Shown piece after piece: positions 16,092 through 24,368 of a stretch of 64,000 nucleotides of DNA. The notes below the pieces were generated by a model. The model did no database searches. It had not been told where the DNA came from and saw nothing but the letters and a program-made list of their open reading frames with translations. Position numbers and translations under genes: made by a program. Within the stretch, counting starts at the first letter, position 1. Each line of letters starts with the position of its first letter. Source of the stretch: Rossellomorea vietnamensis (GTDB lineage Bacteria; Bacillota; Bacilli; Bacillales; Bacillaceae_B); the NCBI RefSeq assembly GCF_008180415.1, contig NZ_VTEI01000003.1:705556-769555 (forward strand), written 5' to 3'.

Positions 16092-17397
16092 TCGGAACCC
16101 TCCCCACATCTTCAGTCTGAATCCTGATCCATGAACCGGCGTATTTATAGTACCAGGCCGGCTCCAGAACGACCAGGTTAGAGACATCGTTTGCCAGTTT
16201 AAATCCTTGAACGATATCTTCAATCTGCTCGGGATTGATATTGTCCGCCAGAAGATAGTCCAATACTTTCCTTCCGGATGGGAGGGTGACGCTTCTGGTT
16301 TCTGAAGAAGTGCCGTCTAAACTCGTATACGGCCTGAAATATTTAAAAATATTCACTTTACCAAGGACAACCGAGTATTCTGACATACCGCTTTCATTAA
16401 AAACAGGAAGATCATGCATGAACATCCGATATTGAATCTTCCGCTGAGGCTTGTTCACAGAAAAATAGCGATAAGAGTACTCTTCAGGCCAGCCGCCATG
16501 GTCATTGATAAAGTCGCTTGTCTGCATCAGGAGATTCGTTACACTGGTCTCACCTTCCGCTTCTTCTTCAATATTTACAAACGAAAAAGTTTTATTGTGG
16601 ACATTAACCCTCATCAAACTGGTCTCATCATTGAATTCTTCACCTGTATTGGTGAATTCATGGCTGACCAAGGAGGGCTTGCTGAATAAAGCATCAACAT
16701 ACTGTTTAAGAGAATCCTGTTCAGCAACATACTGATAACTGTTCAAGTCCATCGACTTTTCAGGCAGGTAAACCCTGCGGGTATCCGAAGCATCAAATCC
16801 AAAGTACTCAGGATGCTTAAGGGATTTAGCGGCAAACTCTTTCTCAAAGTCTTGTAAAGCCGCCGTGTTGATCCGGCTTTCATAGACTTTCTGAGCATCA
16901 TAAGAGACAAAGTATACTGTCCCATACTCGGCTGAATCTTCCCTTGTTTTTACAATAATCCGGTCAAAAGTATCAGCGGGAAGCTGGTTATCCCGGAATC
17001 TCATAATACTATTAAATACCTCAAACGAAATGAGGTCAGGAAAGATGATCTCGACTCTGTCTTCGCCATGGACAAGCTCTACGTATTCTTTATTAGTAAG
17101 CGTCCCTGAAATGTTGGCCAACTCATAAACATCCCATGAAGCCATTTGGTTGATCATCTTTTCCATTTCAAATTGCCTTTGTGTTCCATAGGTATCGGCG
17201 CCGCGATGATACAGCAGTTTAAGGGGCAGGATAATTTCCCTCAGCTCCTTTTGGTCACTGATTACAATATCCTCCGTAATCGTACTTTCATCAATCGGCT
17301 CCAGACTTGGCTGATACGTCCATAAGTTCCAGGTCAAGAAGATACTGGAGACCACAAGCAAGGTCAGTGTGATGGATTTTAATTGTTCATAATTCAT
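16078..17397 (-). CDS. walH: WalH, membrane regulator of WalK
   Basis: WalH (YycH) is a bitopic protein that, together with WalI, contacts the extracytoplasmic and transmembrane parts of WalK and lowers its activity in B. subtilis. Residues 5-26 (LKSITLTLLVVSSIFLTWNL) are the transmembrane helix, with a large external domain after it. The ATG at 17397 fits the family start (MNYEQLKS); an ATG six bases earlier is too close to the AGAGG ribosome-binding site. The gene overlaps walK by 4 bases at 17394-17397, and translation is probably coupled. Length is 439 residues. Confidence 0.94.
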   Translation of the reverse strand: MNYEQLKSITLTLLVVSSIFLTWNLWTYQPSLEPIDESTITEDIVISDQKELREIILPLKLLYHRGADTYGTQRQFEMEKMINQMASWDVYELANISGTLTNKEYVELVHGEDRVEIIFPDLISFEVFNSIMRFRDNQLPADTFDRIIVKTREDSAEYGTVYFVSYDAQKVYESRINTAALQDFEKEFAAKSLKHPEYFGFDASDTRRVYLPEKSMDLNSYQYVAEQDSLKQYVDALFSKPSLVSHEFTNTGEEFNDETSLMRVNVHNKTFSFVNIEEEAEGETSVTNLLMQTSDFINDHGGWPEEYSYRYFSVNKPQRKIQYRMFMHDLPVFNESGMSEYSVVLGKVNIFKYFRPYTSLDGTSSETRSVTLPSGRKVLDYLLADNINPEQIEDIVQGFKLANDVSNLVVLEPAWYYKYAGSWIRIQTEDVGRVPIGLE

Positions 17398-19214
17398 AGC
17401 CATTCATCCTCTTGTGTACTGTCATAAGGAAGAGTAAATGAAATGGTTGTTCCTTTTCCTTCCTTACTGTCAGCCCATATAGTCCCGCCATGAGCCGAAA
17501 TCATCTCTTTGGCAATGGCAAGACCCAGACCGGTGCCTCCCATTTGCCTTGAACGGGCTTTATCTACCCGATAAAAACGTTCAAATATTTTTGTTAAATT
17601 ATCCTGGGGAATTCCCAGCCCCTGGTCAGATACACTGATTAAGATATGTTCCTCTTTCTCTGTGACACTGAATGTAATCAAACCGCCTTCAGGGGAATAC
17701 TTCAGGGCATTGGAAATGATATTATCAAGAACCTGGGTCAACTTATCCTTATCGATATCCACAAATAAGGCACTCTCAGGCAGCTGTCTTTTGAAATCAA
17801 CATTTTGATTTTTAGACATTTCAAAACGGTCGATGATTTGATGGAAGAAGCCTACGAATTCAATCCATTCCTTATTAAAACGGTAATCTTTACTGTCCAT
17901 TTTGGAAAGCTGAAGAAGATCATTTACCAGGCGGATCATCCGCTCTGTCTCATCTTGAGTAACACTAAGGAACCGCGGAGCGATTTCTTCATCTTGCCAA
18001 GCTCCCTCTGCTAATGCCTCCAAGTAACTCCTCATAGTCGTTAATGGTGTCCTTAATTCATGAGAAACATTGGATACAAAGTCCCTTCGTTCCATATCAA
18101 TCTTTTCCTGCTCCGTAATATCATGAAGGACGGTAATAATTCCGTTAACAAAACCCGTTTCTTTTTGGATGACCGAGAAATTAGCTCTTAATATATAGGG
18201 CTGTTCTTTCGTACTATAATCCAAGATAATGGAATCCTGCTCATTTGATAGGTCTTCAAATGTATACTCTTCATCAAGCCCTAAAAGAGATACCAGAGGC
18301 TGTGAAAGGACTGTTTCACGTGAAACATTCAACATTTTGGCTGCAGGATCATTAATTAGAATCACCCTGCCTTTACGGTCAGTTGCTATAACACCGTCCG
18401 TCATATAAGAAAGAACAGAAGAGAGCTTTCTTCTTTCTCCTTCGGTCGTTGCTTGAGCTTCTTGAAGCCTCTTGGTCAAATTATTAAATGTGATGGCCAG
18501 CTGGCCAATCTCATCATAACCGTATACCTTTACTTTTCTCGAGAAGTTTCCTTTTGCCATTGCAAGAGCTTGTTTTCTCATATCGGAAATCGGCCTTGTA
18601 ACCGTCTGCCCCAGAAGAACACCAAGAATAGCTGTAATCACAAGGGCAATGGCCGTGCCTGTTGAAAAGATTTCATTGATTTCTTCCAGCTGCTGATAGA
18701 CGTTTTCAATCTTGGCTACAAGATAAACGGCCCCGATTTCTTCGTTACCAGTAGCAATCGGCGAAGTGTACACCCATATCCGGTTTCCATTTTGATTAAG
18801 AAAGGCTTCGTCGATTTCCTTACCAGTTGCCAGAACCCTCTTCACCATCGTATTAGTAGTGCGCTGTCCGACAGTATCAAGGTTATCATCCCTGGAAGAA
18901 CCGAGAATGCGGGATTTGCTGTCAATAACTGTTACCTCAGACACATCAGATCCTTTAAAGTCATCAAGGATCCGAGCAATATCCGCCTCAAGTTCGAGAT
19001 CATCCTCTGTCCTCTCCTTGAGCATTTCTTCGCCGATATTATATTGTAAGAAACGGACATTCTCTTTAATATTGCTTGTGAAATTGGTGATCAGCTTATC
19101 CTCCAGCTCACGGACAAAGTACACTCCAATGATTTGCATGGCCAGAAGGATAAGCAGGACATAAATTAAGACAAACTTCAGGTGTATGGAACGGGTAATG
19201 CCTACTTTCTTCAT
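17394..19214 (-). CDS. walK: WalK cell-wall-stress sensor histidine kinase
   Basis: WalK (YycG) is the essential kinase that senses cell-wall state and division and phosphorylates WalR. Transmembrane helices lie near residues 13-34 and 185-204 around an extracytoplasmic sensor domain. HAMP (204-256), PAS (about 260-370), and HisKA with the phosphorylated H385 (SNVSHELRTPL) follow, then the ATPase domain with DNIISNALKYSP, GQGLGIP-type and GTGLGLAI boxes. At 606 residues it is the standard length. The start lies 4 bases from the walR stop, so the two are co-transcribed. A perfect parS site lies within the coding region at 18312-18327. Confidence 0.97.
   Translation of the reverse strand: MKKVGITRSIHLKFVLIYVLLILLAMQIIGVYFVRELEDKLITNFTSNIKENVRFLQYNIGEEMLKERTEDDLELEADIARILDDFKGSDVSEVTVIDSKSRILGSSRDDNLDTVGQRTTNTMVKRVLATGKEIDEAFLNQNGNRIWVYTSPIATGNEEIGAVYLVAKIENVYQQLEEINEIFSTGTAIALVITAILGVLLGQTVTRPISDMRKQALAMAKGNFSRKVKVYGYDEIGQLAITFNNLTKRLQEAQATTEGERRKLSSVLSYMTDGVIATDRKGRVILINDPAAKMLNVSRETVLSQPLVSLLGLDEEYTFEDLSNEQDSIILDYSTKEQPYILRANFSVIQKETGFVNGIITVLHDITEQEKIDMERRDFVSNVSHELRTPLTTMRSYLEALAEGAWQDEEIAPRFLSVTQDETERMIRLVNDLLQLSKMDSKDYRFNKEWIEFVGFFHQIIDRFEMSKNQNVDFKRQLPESALFVDIDKDKLTQVLDNIISNALKYSPEGGLITFSVTEKEEHILISVSDQGLGIPQDNLTKIFERFYRVDKARSRQMGGTGLGLAIAKEMISAHGGTIWADSKEGKGTTISFTLPYDSTQEDEWL
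18312..18327. promoter_or_regulatory. parS centromere site within walK
   Basis: TGTTTCACGTGAAACA is a perfect palindromic match to the parS consensus bound by Spo0J/ParB. It lies in the walK coding sequence about 35 kb from the origin. Confidence 0.95.
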
Positions 19215-19218
19215 TTAA

Positions 19219-19929
19219 TTACTCCTGTTCTGGATTACGTAAATAATAGCCGACTCCTCTTCTGGTAACGATCCAATTAGGATGGCTAGGGTTGTCCTCG
19301 ATTTTCTCGCGCAGACGTCTTACCGTTACATCCACTGTCCTGACATCTCCGTAATAATCATAGCCCCACACCGTTTGAAGGAGGTGCTCGCGCGTCATAA
19401 CTTGTCCGATATGCTTGGCCAGGTAATGAAGCAGTTCAAATTCACGGTGAGTAAGTTCAATTGTATCTCCCCTTTTAGATACAATATACGCATCAGGATG
19501 GATGACAAGAGAACCAACAGCAATTTCATTCGATCCCGCTTCTTCCGCCTGCTGGGCAGCACCATGCTGATGCCTTCTCATGTTCGCTTTGACACGTGCA
19601 ATCAGCTCCCTCGTGCTGAATGGTTTGGTGACATAGTCATCGGCACCTAATTCTAGGCCAAGGACCTTGTCAATTTCCGAGTCTTTAGCCGTCAGCATGA
19701 TAATGGGCATTTCATATTTCTTTCTGATTTCACGGCAGACTTCCATTCCATCACGGTTAGGAAGCATGATATCAAGCAGTACAAGGTCAGGTTTGATTTC
19801 TTCCGCCATTTTGACTGCTTCATCGCCATCATATGCGCAGTGGACTTCATAGCCCTCTTTTTTTAAGTTGAACTGCAGTATATCCGCAATCGGTTTCTCA
19901 TCATCTACAACAAGTATCTTCTTATCCAT
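19219..19929 (-). CDS. walR: WalR response regulator
   Basis: WalR (YycF) is the essential OmpR-family response regulator that controls autolysins and cell-wall metabolism. The receiver domain (1-120) has DDEKP, the phosphorylated D53 (LVLLDIMLP), T (MLTAKDS) and K (VTKPFS). The C-terminal winged helix shows [13 protein letters not shown] and the recognition helix [14 protein letters not shown]. Length (236) is standard. It is the first gene of the walRKHIJ operon; the promoter probably lies between 19930 and 20030, where the minus strand contains CATAAT, but the -35 match is weak. Confidence 0.97.
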   Translation of the reverse strand: MDKKILVVDDEKPIADILQFNLKKEGYEVHCAYDGDEAVKMAEEIKPDLVLLDIMLPNRDGMEVCREIRKKYEMPIIMLTAKDSEIDKVLGLELGADDYVTKPFSTRELIARVKANMRRHQHGAAQQAEEAGSNEIAVGSLVIHPDAYIVSKRGDTIELTHREFELLHYLAKHIGQVMTREHLLQTVWGYDYYGDVRTVDVTVRRLREKIEDNPSHPNWIVTRRGVGYYLRNPEQE

Positions 19930-20239
19930 AGTCCCTAATCTCCTTTATCTCAAATTGACTTTTATTTCAGTGATTGTTCTCTATAGTTAGTATTATGGTA
20001 CAAACCTGCACGCTTATGAACGCCGGGTTGATTCTAATTTATCACTTAATCGCTTATAATTCATCTTTTATCTGGAATTTGAAGGGTTTGTCTCCATATT
20101 GTAATCTATTAACTCAAACAGGTTTGAAGCTATTATCTCCCGGGTAATATAAATCAGTAAAAATAAATGGTATAGACGTAAAATAGGTGGATAAGCACGA
20201 TGCTTGAAACCGAATTTCCACCCAGGATAGTTTTTTTAT

Positions 20240-20611
20240 AAGGCTGGTTTCGCAAAGATTGTGGCTGCTTTAGAAGCGTTCTTTCCTTTTATTCTCTTCG
20301 GGTTATTTGATCCCGAGGGGCTAGGCGCTGGAACTAGACGACCGCTAGTCCCGCAGGAGATCGTACGCCTGCCGCGTAGATCCTCTACGTAAAGGAGGAC
20401 GAGGGTAAAATTGCATTCTGAATCACTAATTAATTAGAAAAGACCTAGACTGTAATCGTATTTAATCTAATTTTTGGTAGGATTGCACTCCGGATACTAA
20501 GATTTTTCTCTCTAAACATGGGAGCAGTTCATTCTTTTCGCATACCAAAATATAATGCCGTACTTAATAACGATGAGGTAAAATAGCAGCAACGTTTACA
20601 AAAAGAGCCTT
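20240..20611 (+). repeat. Terminal-inverted-repeat element, copy 2, interrupted by a second repeat
   Basis: The left end AGGCTGGTTTCGCAAAGATTG and the right part from CGGATACTAAGATTTTTCTC to GTTTACAAAAAGAGCCT match the common element. About 200 bases between roughly 20280 and 20478 are foreign to it and contain a 'cccgcaggagatcgtacgcc' repeat of the dispersed Bacillus type. Confidence 0.7.
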
Positions 20612-20616
20612 TTATA

Positions 20617-20650
20617 AAGAAAAGCCTCCGAGCCGAAATGGCCAGAGGCA
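20617..20650 (-). terminator. Terminator of the M23 peptidase gene
   Basis: On the minus strand GCCTC pairs with GAGGC around an imperfect, GC-rich inner stem, followed by TTTTCTTT. It lies about 30 bases after the stop. Confidence 0.65.
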
Positions 20651-20678
20651 TTAGATTCCTAGATACATCGTTCATTTA

Positions 20679-22127
20679 TTAAAAGAGGCTTAATGGATCA
20701 ATCATTGCACCATTCTTATATACTTCCAAGTGCAAGTGAACTCCTGTTGACTGTCCTGTTTTTCCCATATTTCCAATAGCAGAACCGGCAGAAACCGTTT
20801 GTCCAGCTGATACACTGATACTGCTTAAATGTGCATAAACGGATCGGTAGCCGTTATTATGGTCGATAACCACTTTGTTTCCATATCCGCCGGAGTCCCA
20901 TCCAGCAGAAACAACTGTCCCGTTATCAATCGATTTGATTGTGAGGTTATTGGGACGGGCAATATCAATCCCTTTGTGCATTTTCCCCCATCGCTGACCG
21001 ACTTTGGAAGATACATATCCGCCATTTGTAGGCCATGAAAAACTTCCAGACCCCCTGGAAGGAGTCACTTTTGTTCCTTTGATTACAATATACTTAACAG
21101 GCTCTTTCGTCACTGTTTCTTCTGTGACAGTACGGCTAACCTGAATGCCATTTTTTTCTGTTGTCAGGTACGTAATGGCTTTTTCGCCATCTTGCCCTTC
21201 CTGTTTCACTTTGATATCGCCTTTATTCAAAGTATCATCTTCAATAACTTCTTTTTCATATGAGATAGTCTCAACAGCTGATTGTTCTTTTTCAACTGTT
21301 ACATGGACAAGCGGCTTGGATACCGTTACATTGACCTCCTGGCCGATCTGAATGACACTATTTTCATTCAATTCAGGGTTTAATTCCAGCAGTTTTCCGG
21401 AAGTCAGGTCATGCTTTTGGGCTATGCTTCCCAATACATCTCCCTCTTGAACTTTGTATTTCTTTTCTTCAAGAGTTCCTTTCAAAAGAAACTCCACTGC
21501 ATCATCGGCACTCAAGATTTCTTCAGGTGCAGCCTTGGTTTCTTCCAAATTGGCTTCTTCTGATAACTTAACTGAAATCAGCTTTGAATCTTCATTGGAA
21601 TCTGGTGTTCCTTCTTCCATCTCGTTCAATTCTTCTTTAGACACGAATTTAAGTTTAAGTTTTTCCAGTGCCTGTTCAGCTTCTTGCCCATCTTTGACAA
21701 GAACTGCCGGCTTTTCGCCAAATGAGATGGAAACAGCCTTCGCTTCTGTTTTTACAGTCTGCGTCAGATGTTCTATCACCTTCACATTATCGGCTGATGC
21801 CCTGAATACTTGTTCTGGTATATATGTAATCTCTTGATTAGTTTGCAATTCAATAGAGTCATACTTTTCTTCTTCTTCGTCAAGCTTACTTTCGATCGCC
21901 TTCTCAACAGCTGATTTATCCGTTACCGAGCCGACATAATCTGTCCCCAGATATACATGATAAACCGTTTCAAGTTTGGGATCATCGTTTGCAGCAGCAG
22001 AACCTAATGTAAGGGCAGACAAGGCTAGTGTTGTCATTGCCGCTCTTTTAAGCAGTTTAACAGATTTATGTATTAATTTATTTGGACTTTCTTCTTTAGA
22101 TGAATGAACGGGATTTCTCCAAGTCAT
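20679..22127 (-). CDS. Secreted M23 endopeptidase with LysM and G5 domains
   Basis: This 482-residue protein is a cell-wall endopeptidase that cleaves peptide cross-links of peptidoglycan. Residues 20-46 contain a signal-like segment (LLKRAAMTTLALSALTLGSAAA). A coiled, repetitive region follows, then LysM (about 222-270, KYKVQEGDVLGSIAQKH), G5 (about 275-350, ending VTKEPVKYIVIKGTKV) and peptidase M23 (365-482). The M23 zinc ligands are visible in HKGIDIA and VHLHLEVY. A gene of this architecture next to walRK, with a WalR-like site upstream, is probably a WalR target; that is inference. It has its own promoter and terminator. Confidence 0.92.
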   Translation of the reverse strand: MTWRNPVHSSKEESPNKLIHKSVKLLKRAAMTTLALSALTLGSAAANDDPKLETVYHVYLGTDYVGSVTDKSAVEKAIESKLDEEEEKYDSIELQTNQEITYIPEQVFRASADNVKVIEHLTQTVKTEAKAVSISFGEKPAVLVKDGQEAEQALEKLKLKFVSKEELNEMEEGTPDSNEDSKLISVKLSEEANLEETKAAPEEILSADDAVEFLLKGTLEEKKYKVQEGDVLGSIAQKHDLTSGKLLELNPELNENSVIQIGQEVNVTVSKPLVHVTVEKEQSAVETISYEKEVIEDDTLNKGDIKVKQEGQDGEKAITYLTTEKNGIQVSRTVTEETVTKEPVKYIVIKGTKVTPSRGSGSFSWPTNGGYVSSKVGQRWGKMHKGIDIARPNNLTIKSIDNGTVVSAGWDSGGYGNKVVIDHNNGYRSVYAHLSSISVSAGQTVSAGSAIGNMGKTGQSTGVHLHLEVYKNGAMIDPLSLF

Positions 22128-22223
22128 CGGTCTTTCCTCCCAGCTAAAGACAAAGAAACCAGCAGCAATATGAACATTAGTCTCTTATACCTAAAAAATA
22201 TTAGTTTAGTTTAAAATGATACT

Positions 22224-22252
22224 TTTATAATCTACCATAATTCTGTCAGCAA
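22224..22252 (-). promoter_or_regulatory. Promoter of the M23 peptidase gene
   Basis: TTGCTG (complement of 22247-22252) and TATAAA (complement of 22224-22229) are 17 bases apart. Transcription would begin near 22217, about 90 bases before the ATG. Confidence 0.55.
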
Positions 22253-22271
22253 GAGAGAAACGTTTTCATAA

Positions 22272-22298
22272 TGTAACATAATTGTATAATAAGTTACA
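22272..22298. promoter_or_regulatory. WalR-like direct/inverted repeat
   Basis: TGTAAC, ATAAT, TGTATA gives a one-mismatch version of the WalR box TGTWAH-N5-TGTWAH, and GTTACA closes an inverted repeat with TGTAAC. The site is 20-46 bases upstream of the -35 element of the peptidase promoter, where an activator would bind. Confidence 0.4.
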
Positions 22299-22560
22299 AA
22301 TTCTGCCTTTCTTATGTAATATCTAGGAGAATAAGGGAAGGAGAAGGTAGGCATTAATGAAGGGGAAGATTGGCATACAGCTAATCAGGGGGGAAAGAGC
22401 GTAAAGAACAAAAGCGCAAGCGCCTTGGTCAGCCCAGACAGGCAAGTGTTGCTCAGAGAAAAAAGGCGGGCTTTCCCTTTATTTTCTTGAGTTATTAGAC
22501 CCTTGGGGACTGGATCACAGTCTAACATTATCTAAAGAGGTTCAGTGTCATTTTCCAAAA

Positions 22561-22602
22561 TAAAAAAGCATCGCGAGAGTCAAGTCGTCGCAATGCTTTT
22601 TA
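22561..22602 (-). terminator. Terminator of the tRNA operon
   Basis: On the minus strand AAAAGCATTGCGA pairs with TCGCGATGCTTTT, followed by a T run, just downstream of tRNA-Phe. Confidence 0.85.
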
Positions 22603-22607
22603 GAGGA

Positions 22608-22680
22608 TGGCTCAGGACGGAATCGAACCGCCGACACATGGATTTTCAGTCCATTGCTCTACCAACTGAGCTACTGAGCC
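22608..22680 (-). tRNA. trnF: tRNA-Phe (GAA)
   Basis: The 73-base gene folds into a cloverleaf with acceptor stem GGCTCAG/CTGAGCC, D-arm AGCTCAG, anticodon loop CTGAAAA and T-arm GGTTCGATTCC. The CCA end is not encoded. It is last in a Glu-Asp-Phe cluster, as near the origin of B. subtilis. Confidence 0.95.
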
Positions 22681-22681
22681 A

Positions 22682-23034
22682 TATTAATATATTTCCTAAA
22701 GGAAAGTTAAGATGATAATTGATCGTCCAGCTCTCAGGAAGCTTATTCAAGGTGCAGCTCGAGCTGTACGCTGAAGTTTATTCTATGAAGCTTATTCGGA
22801 CGTACTCTACGAACTGAGCTACTGAGCCATAATAGTTTCGGTCTCCACTAAACTTCGAATTCTCTTCGTCAGCGCCCCCCTTCACATCCTCACGCACCTT
22901 CAGTGCGTTCCGGTGTTCATTCGGTTGCTTCCTCGACCTTCTGGGATTTTTGACGATAGTCAACATATCCTACCTATAGCGAAACCCTCTTAGTCTGAAC
23001 TAAGATTAAATTAATCAACTTTTAAATATGTAAA
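22682..23034. other. Spacer between tRNA-Phe and tRNA-Asp with a truncated tRNA copy
   Basis: This 353-base spacer splits what is normally a tight tRNA cluster. It contains a 26-base 5' fragment of tRNA-Phe at 22803-22828 and otherwise no recognisable gene. A 62-codon frame through it includes the tRNA fragment and is not credible. Confidence 0.7.
22803..22828 (-). pseudogene. Truncated duplicate of tRNA-Phe (5' part only)
   Basis: The acceptor 5' strand and D-arm GGCTCAGTAGCTCAGTT are identical to tRNA-Phe and followed by CGTAGAG against GGTAGAG. The similarity then stops; there is no anticodon arm, T-arm or 3' acceptor strand. Confidence 0.75.
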
Positions 23035-23111
23035 TGGCGGTCCGGACGGGACTCGAACCCGCGACCTCCTGCGTGACAGGCAGGCATTCTAACCAACTGA
23101 ACTACCGGACC
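23035..23111 (-). tRNA. trnD: tRNA-Asp (GTC)
   Basis: A 77-base cloverleaf with acceptor GGTCCGG/CCGGACC, anticodon loop CTGTCAC, T-arm GGGTTCGAGTCCC and an encoded CCA. Confidence 0.96.
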
Positions 23112-23119
23112 AAAAAACT

Positions 23120-23194
23120 TGGTGACCCATACGGGATTCGAACCCGTGTTACCGCCGTGAAAGGGCGGTGTCTTAACCGCTTGACCAATGGGCC
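23120..23194 (-). tRNA. trnE: tRNA-Glu (TTC)
   Basis: A 75-base cloverleaf with acceptor GGCCCAT/ATGGGTC (one G-T pair), anticodon loop CTTTCAC, T-arm GGGTTCGAATCCC and an encoded CCA. It is separated from tRNA-Asp by eight bases. Confidence 0.96.
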
Positions 23195-23374
23195 GTTTTG
23201 TTTGGAGCAACGAAGATAATAGTACCACATAAAATAGAATCTAGGCAATAACTTTTTGAAAATAATGTCGAAATTAATTTAATTGTGTCTGAATTGCTGT
23301 GTTTTGACTCATTCTTATCATCATATATCAGGTATGGAGGCTTTACATATGAGTTAAATTACTCACGAAATAGT

Positions 23375-24230
23375 GTATCCAGAAATCCTGTGTGGGTACA
23401 TGAGTGGAAGATTTTTGTCTAAGATATGTATCCAAAAGTGCTGCGTGGGTACATGAGGGAAAGATTTTTGTCTAAGATATGTATCCAGAAGCGCAATGTG
23501 GGTACATGAGTGAAGGATTTTTGTCAAAGACATGTATCCAGAAGCACAGCGTGAATACATGAGTGAAAGATTTTTGTCTCAGATATGTATCCAGAAGCGC
23601 AATGTGGGTACATGAGTGAAAGGTTTTTGTCTAAGATATGTATCCAGAAGTGCTGCGTGGATACATGAGTGAGGGGTTTTCGTCAAAGTCATGTATCCAG
23701 AAGCGCAATGTGGGTACATGAGTGAAAGGTTTTCATCTAAGATATGTATCCAAAAGTGCTGCGTGGGTACATGAGTGAAAGATTTTTGTCTAAGATATGT
23801 ATCCAGAAGCGCAATGTGGGTACATGAGTGAAAGGTTTTTGTCTAAGATATGTATCCAGAAGTGCTGCGTGGATACATGAGTGAGGGGTTTTCGTCAAAG
23901 TCATGTATCCAGAAGCGCAGCGTGGATACATGAGCAAACGGTTTTCATCTAAGATATGTATCCAAAAGTGCTGCGTGGGTACATGAGTGAAAGATTTTTG
24001 TCTAAGATATGTATCCAGAAGCGCAATGTGGGTACATGAGTGAAAGGTTTTTGTCTAAGATATGTATCCAGAAGTGCTGCGTGGATACATGAGTGAACGG
24101 TTTTCGTCAAAGATATGCATCCAGAAGCGCAGCGTGGGTACATGAGTGAAAGGTTTTTGTCTAAGATATGTATCCAGAAGTGCTGCGTGGATACATGAGT
24201 AAACGGTTTTCATCTAAGATATGTATCCAG
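23375..24230 (+). repeat. Tandem array A: sixteen exact 53-bp units, each with a hairpin
   Basis: GTATCC recurs every 53 bases from 23375 to 24223, which is exactly 16 unit lengths with no net insertion or deletion. Each unit has the stem CATGTATCCA, an 11-base loop, and TGGATACATG or TGGGTACATG, followed by a conserved 'agtgaaaggtttttgtctaag' spacer. Units fall into subtypes and repeat as a 4-unit (212-bp) block, for instance 23.74-23.93 and 23.95-24.14 kb. Spacers are conserved, so this is not CRISPR. The unit is not a multiple of three, so the 60-66-codon frames crossing it are not coding. It fills the spacer between the tRNAs and the potassium channel gene. Confidence 0.95.
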
Positions 24231-24368
24231 TATTGAGTACGTTATAAATGGAGGAGCCAGATAAGACACATCAATTCGTTGGTCACGAAATAAATTAAAG
24301 CCCAATATCTGAGGGACTATATATCATTTCATGTTAATATGGAAGAAAACAACAGGAGGTGCAATGGT

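Larger units (their letters stand above)
19930..20678. other. Spacer between the M23 peptidase and walR
   Basis: This 749-base spacer has no credible gene. It holds the walR upstream region (19930-20150), a terminal-inverted-repeat element (20240-20611) split by an inserted repeat, and the terminator of the peptidase gene. Confidence 0.7.
22128..22607. other. Spacer between the tRNA genes and the M23 peptidase
   Basis: Besides the peptidase promoter, this 480-base spacer contains a dispersed 'aaaagcgcaagcgcctt' repeat (about 22410-22530) known in many Bacillus chromosomes, and the tRNA terminator. No gene is visible. Confidence 0.6.

Noticed and set aside
20310..20410. Possible RNA gene or riboswitch because of GC-rich structure
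   Set aside because: The sequence matches the dispersed 'cccgcaggagatc' repeat seen elsewhere and is not in a leader.
22778..22966. 62-codon frame between tRNA-Phe and tRNA-Asp
   Set aside because: It runs through the truncated tRNA-Phe copy and has no protein-like features.
23265..23271. TGTCGAA (Spo0A box) in the tRNA upstream region
   Set aside because: A single 7-mer outside a relevant promoter, expected by chance in 64 kb.
23363..24143. Several 60-66-codon minus-strand frames with similar products
   Set aside because: They arise from the 53-bp tandem units; the unit is not a multiple of three and there is no ribosome-binding site.
23375..24230. CRISPR array
   Set aside because: Spacer segments are conserved between units, units carry internal hairpins with higher-order blocks, and no cas gene is present.
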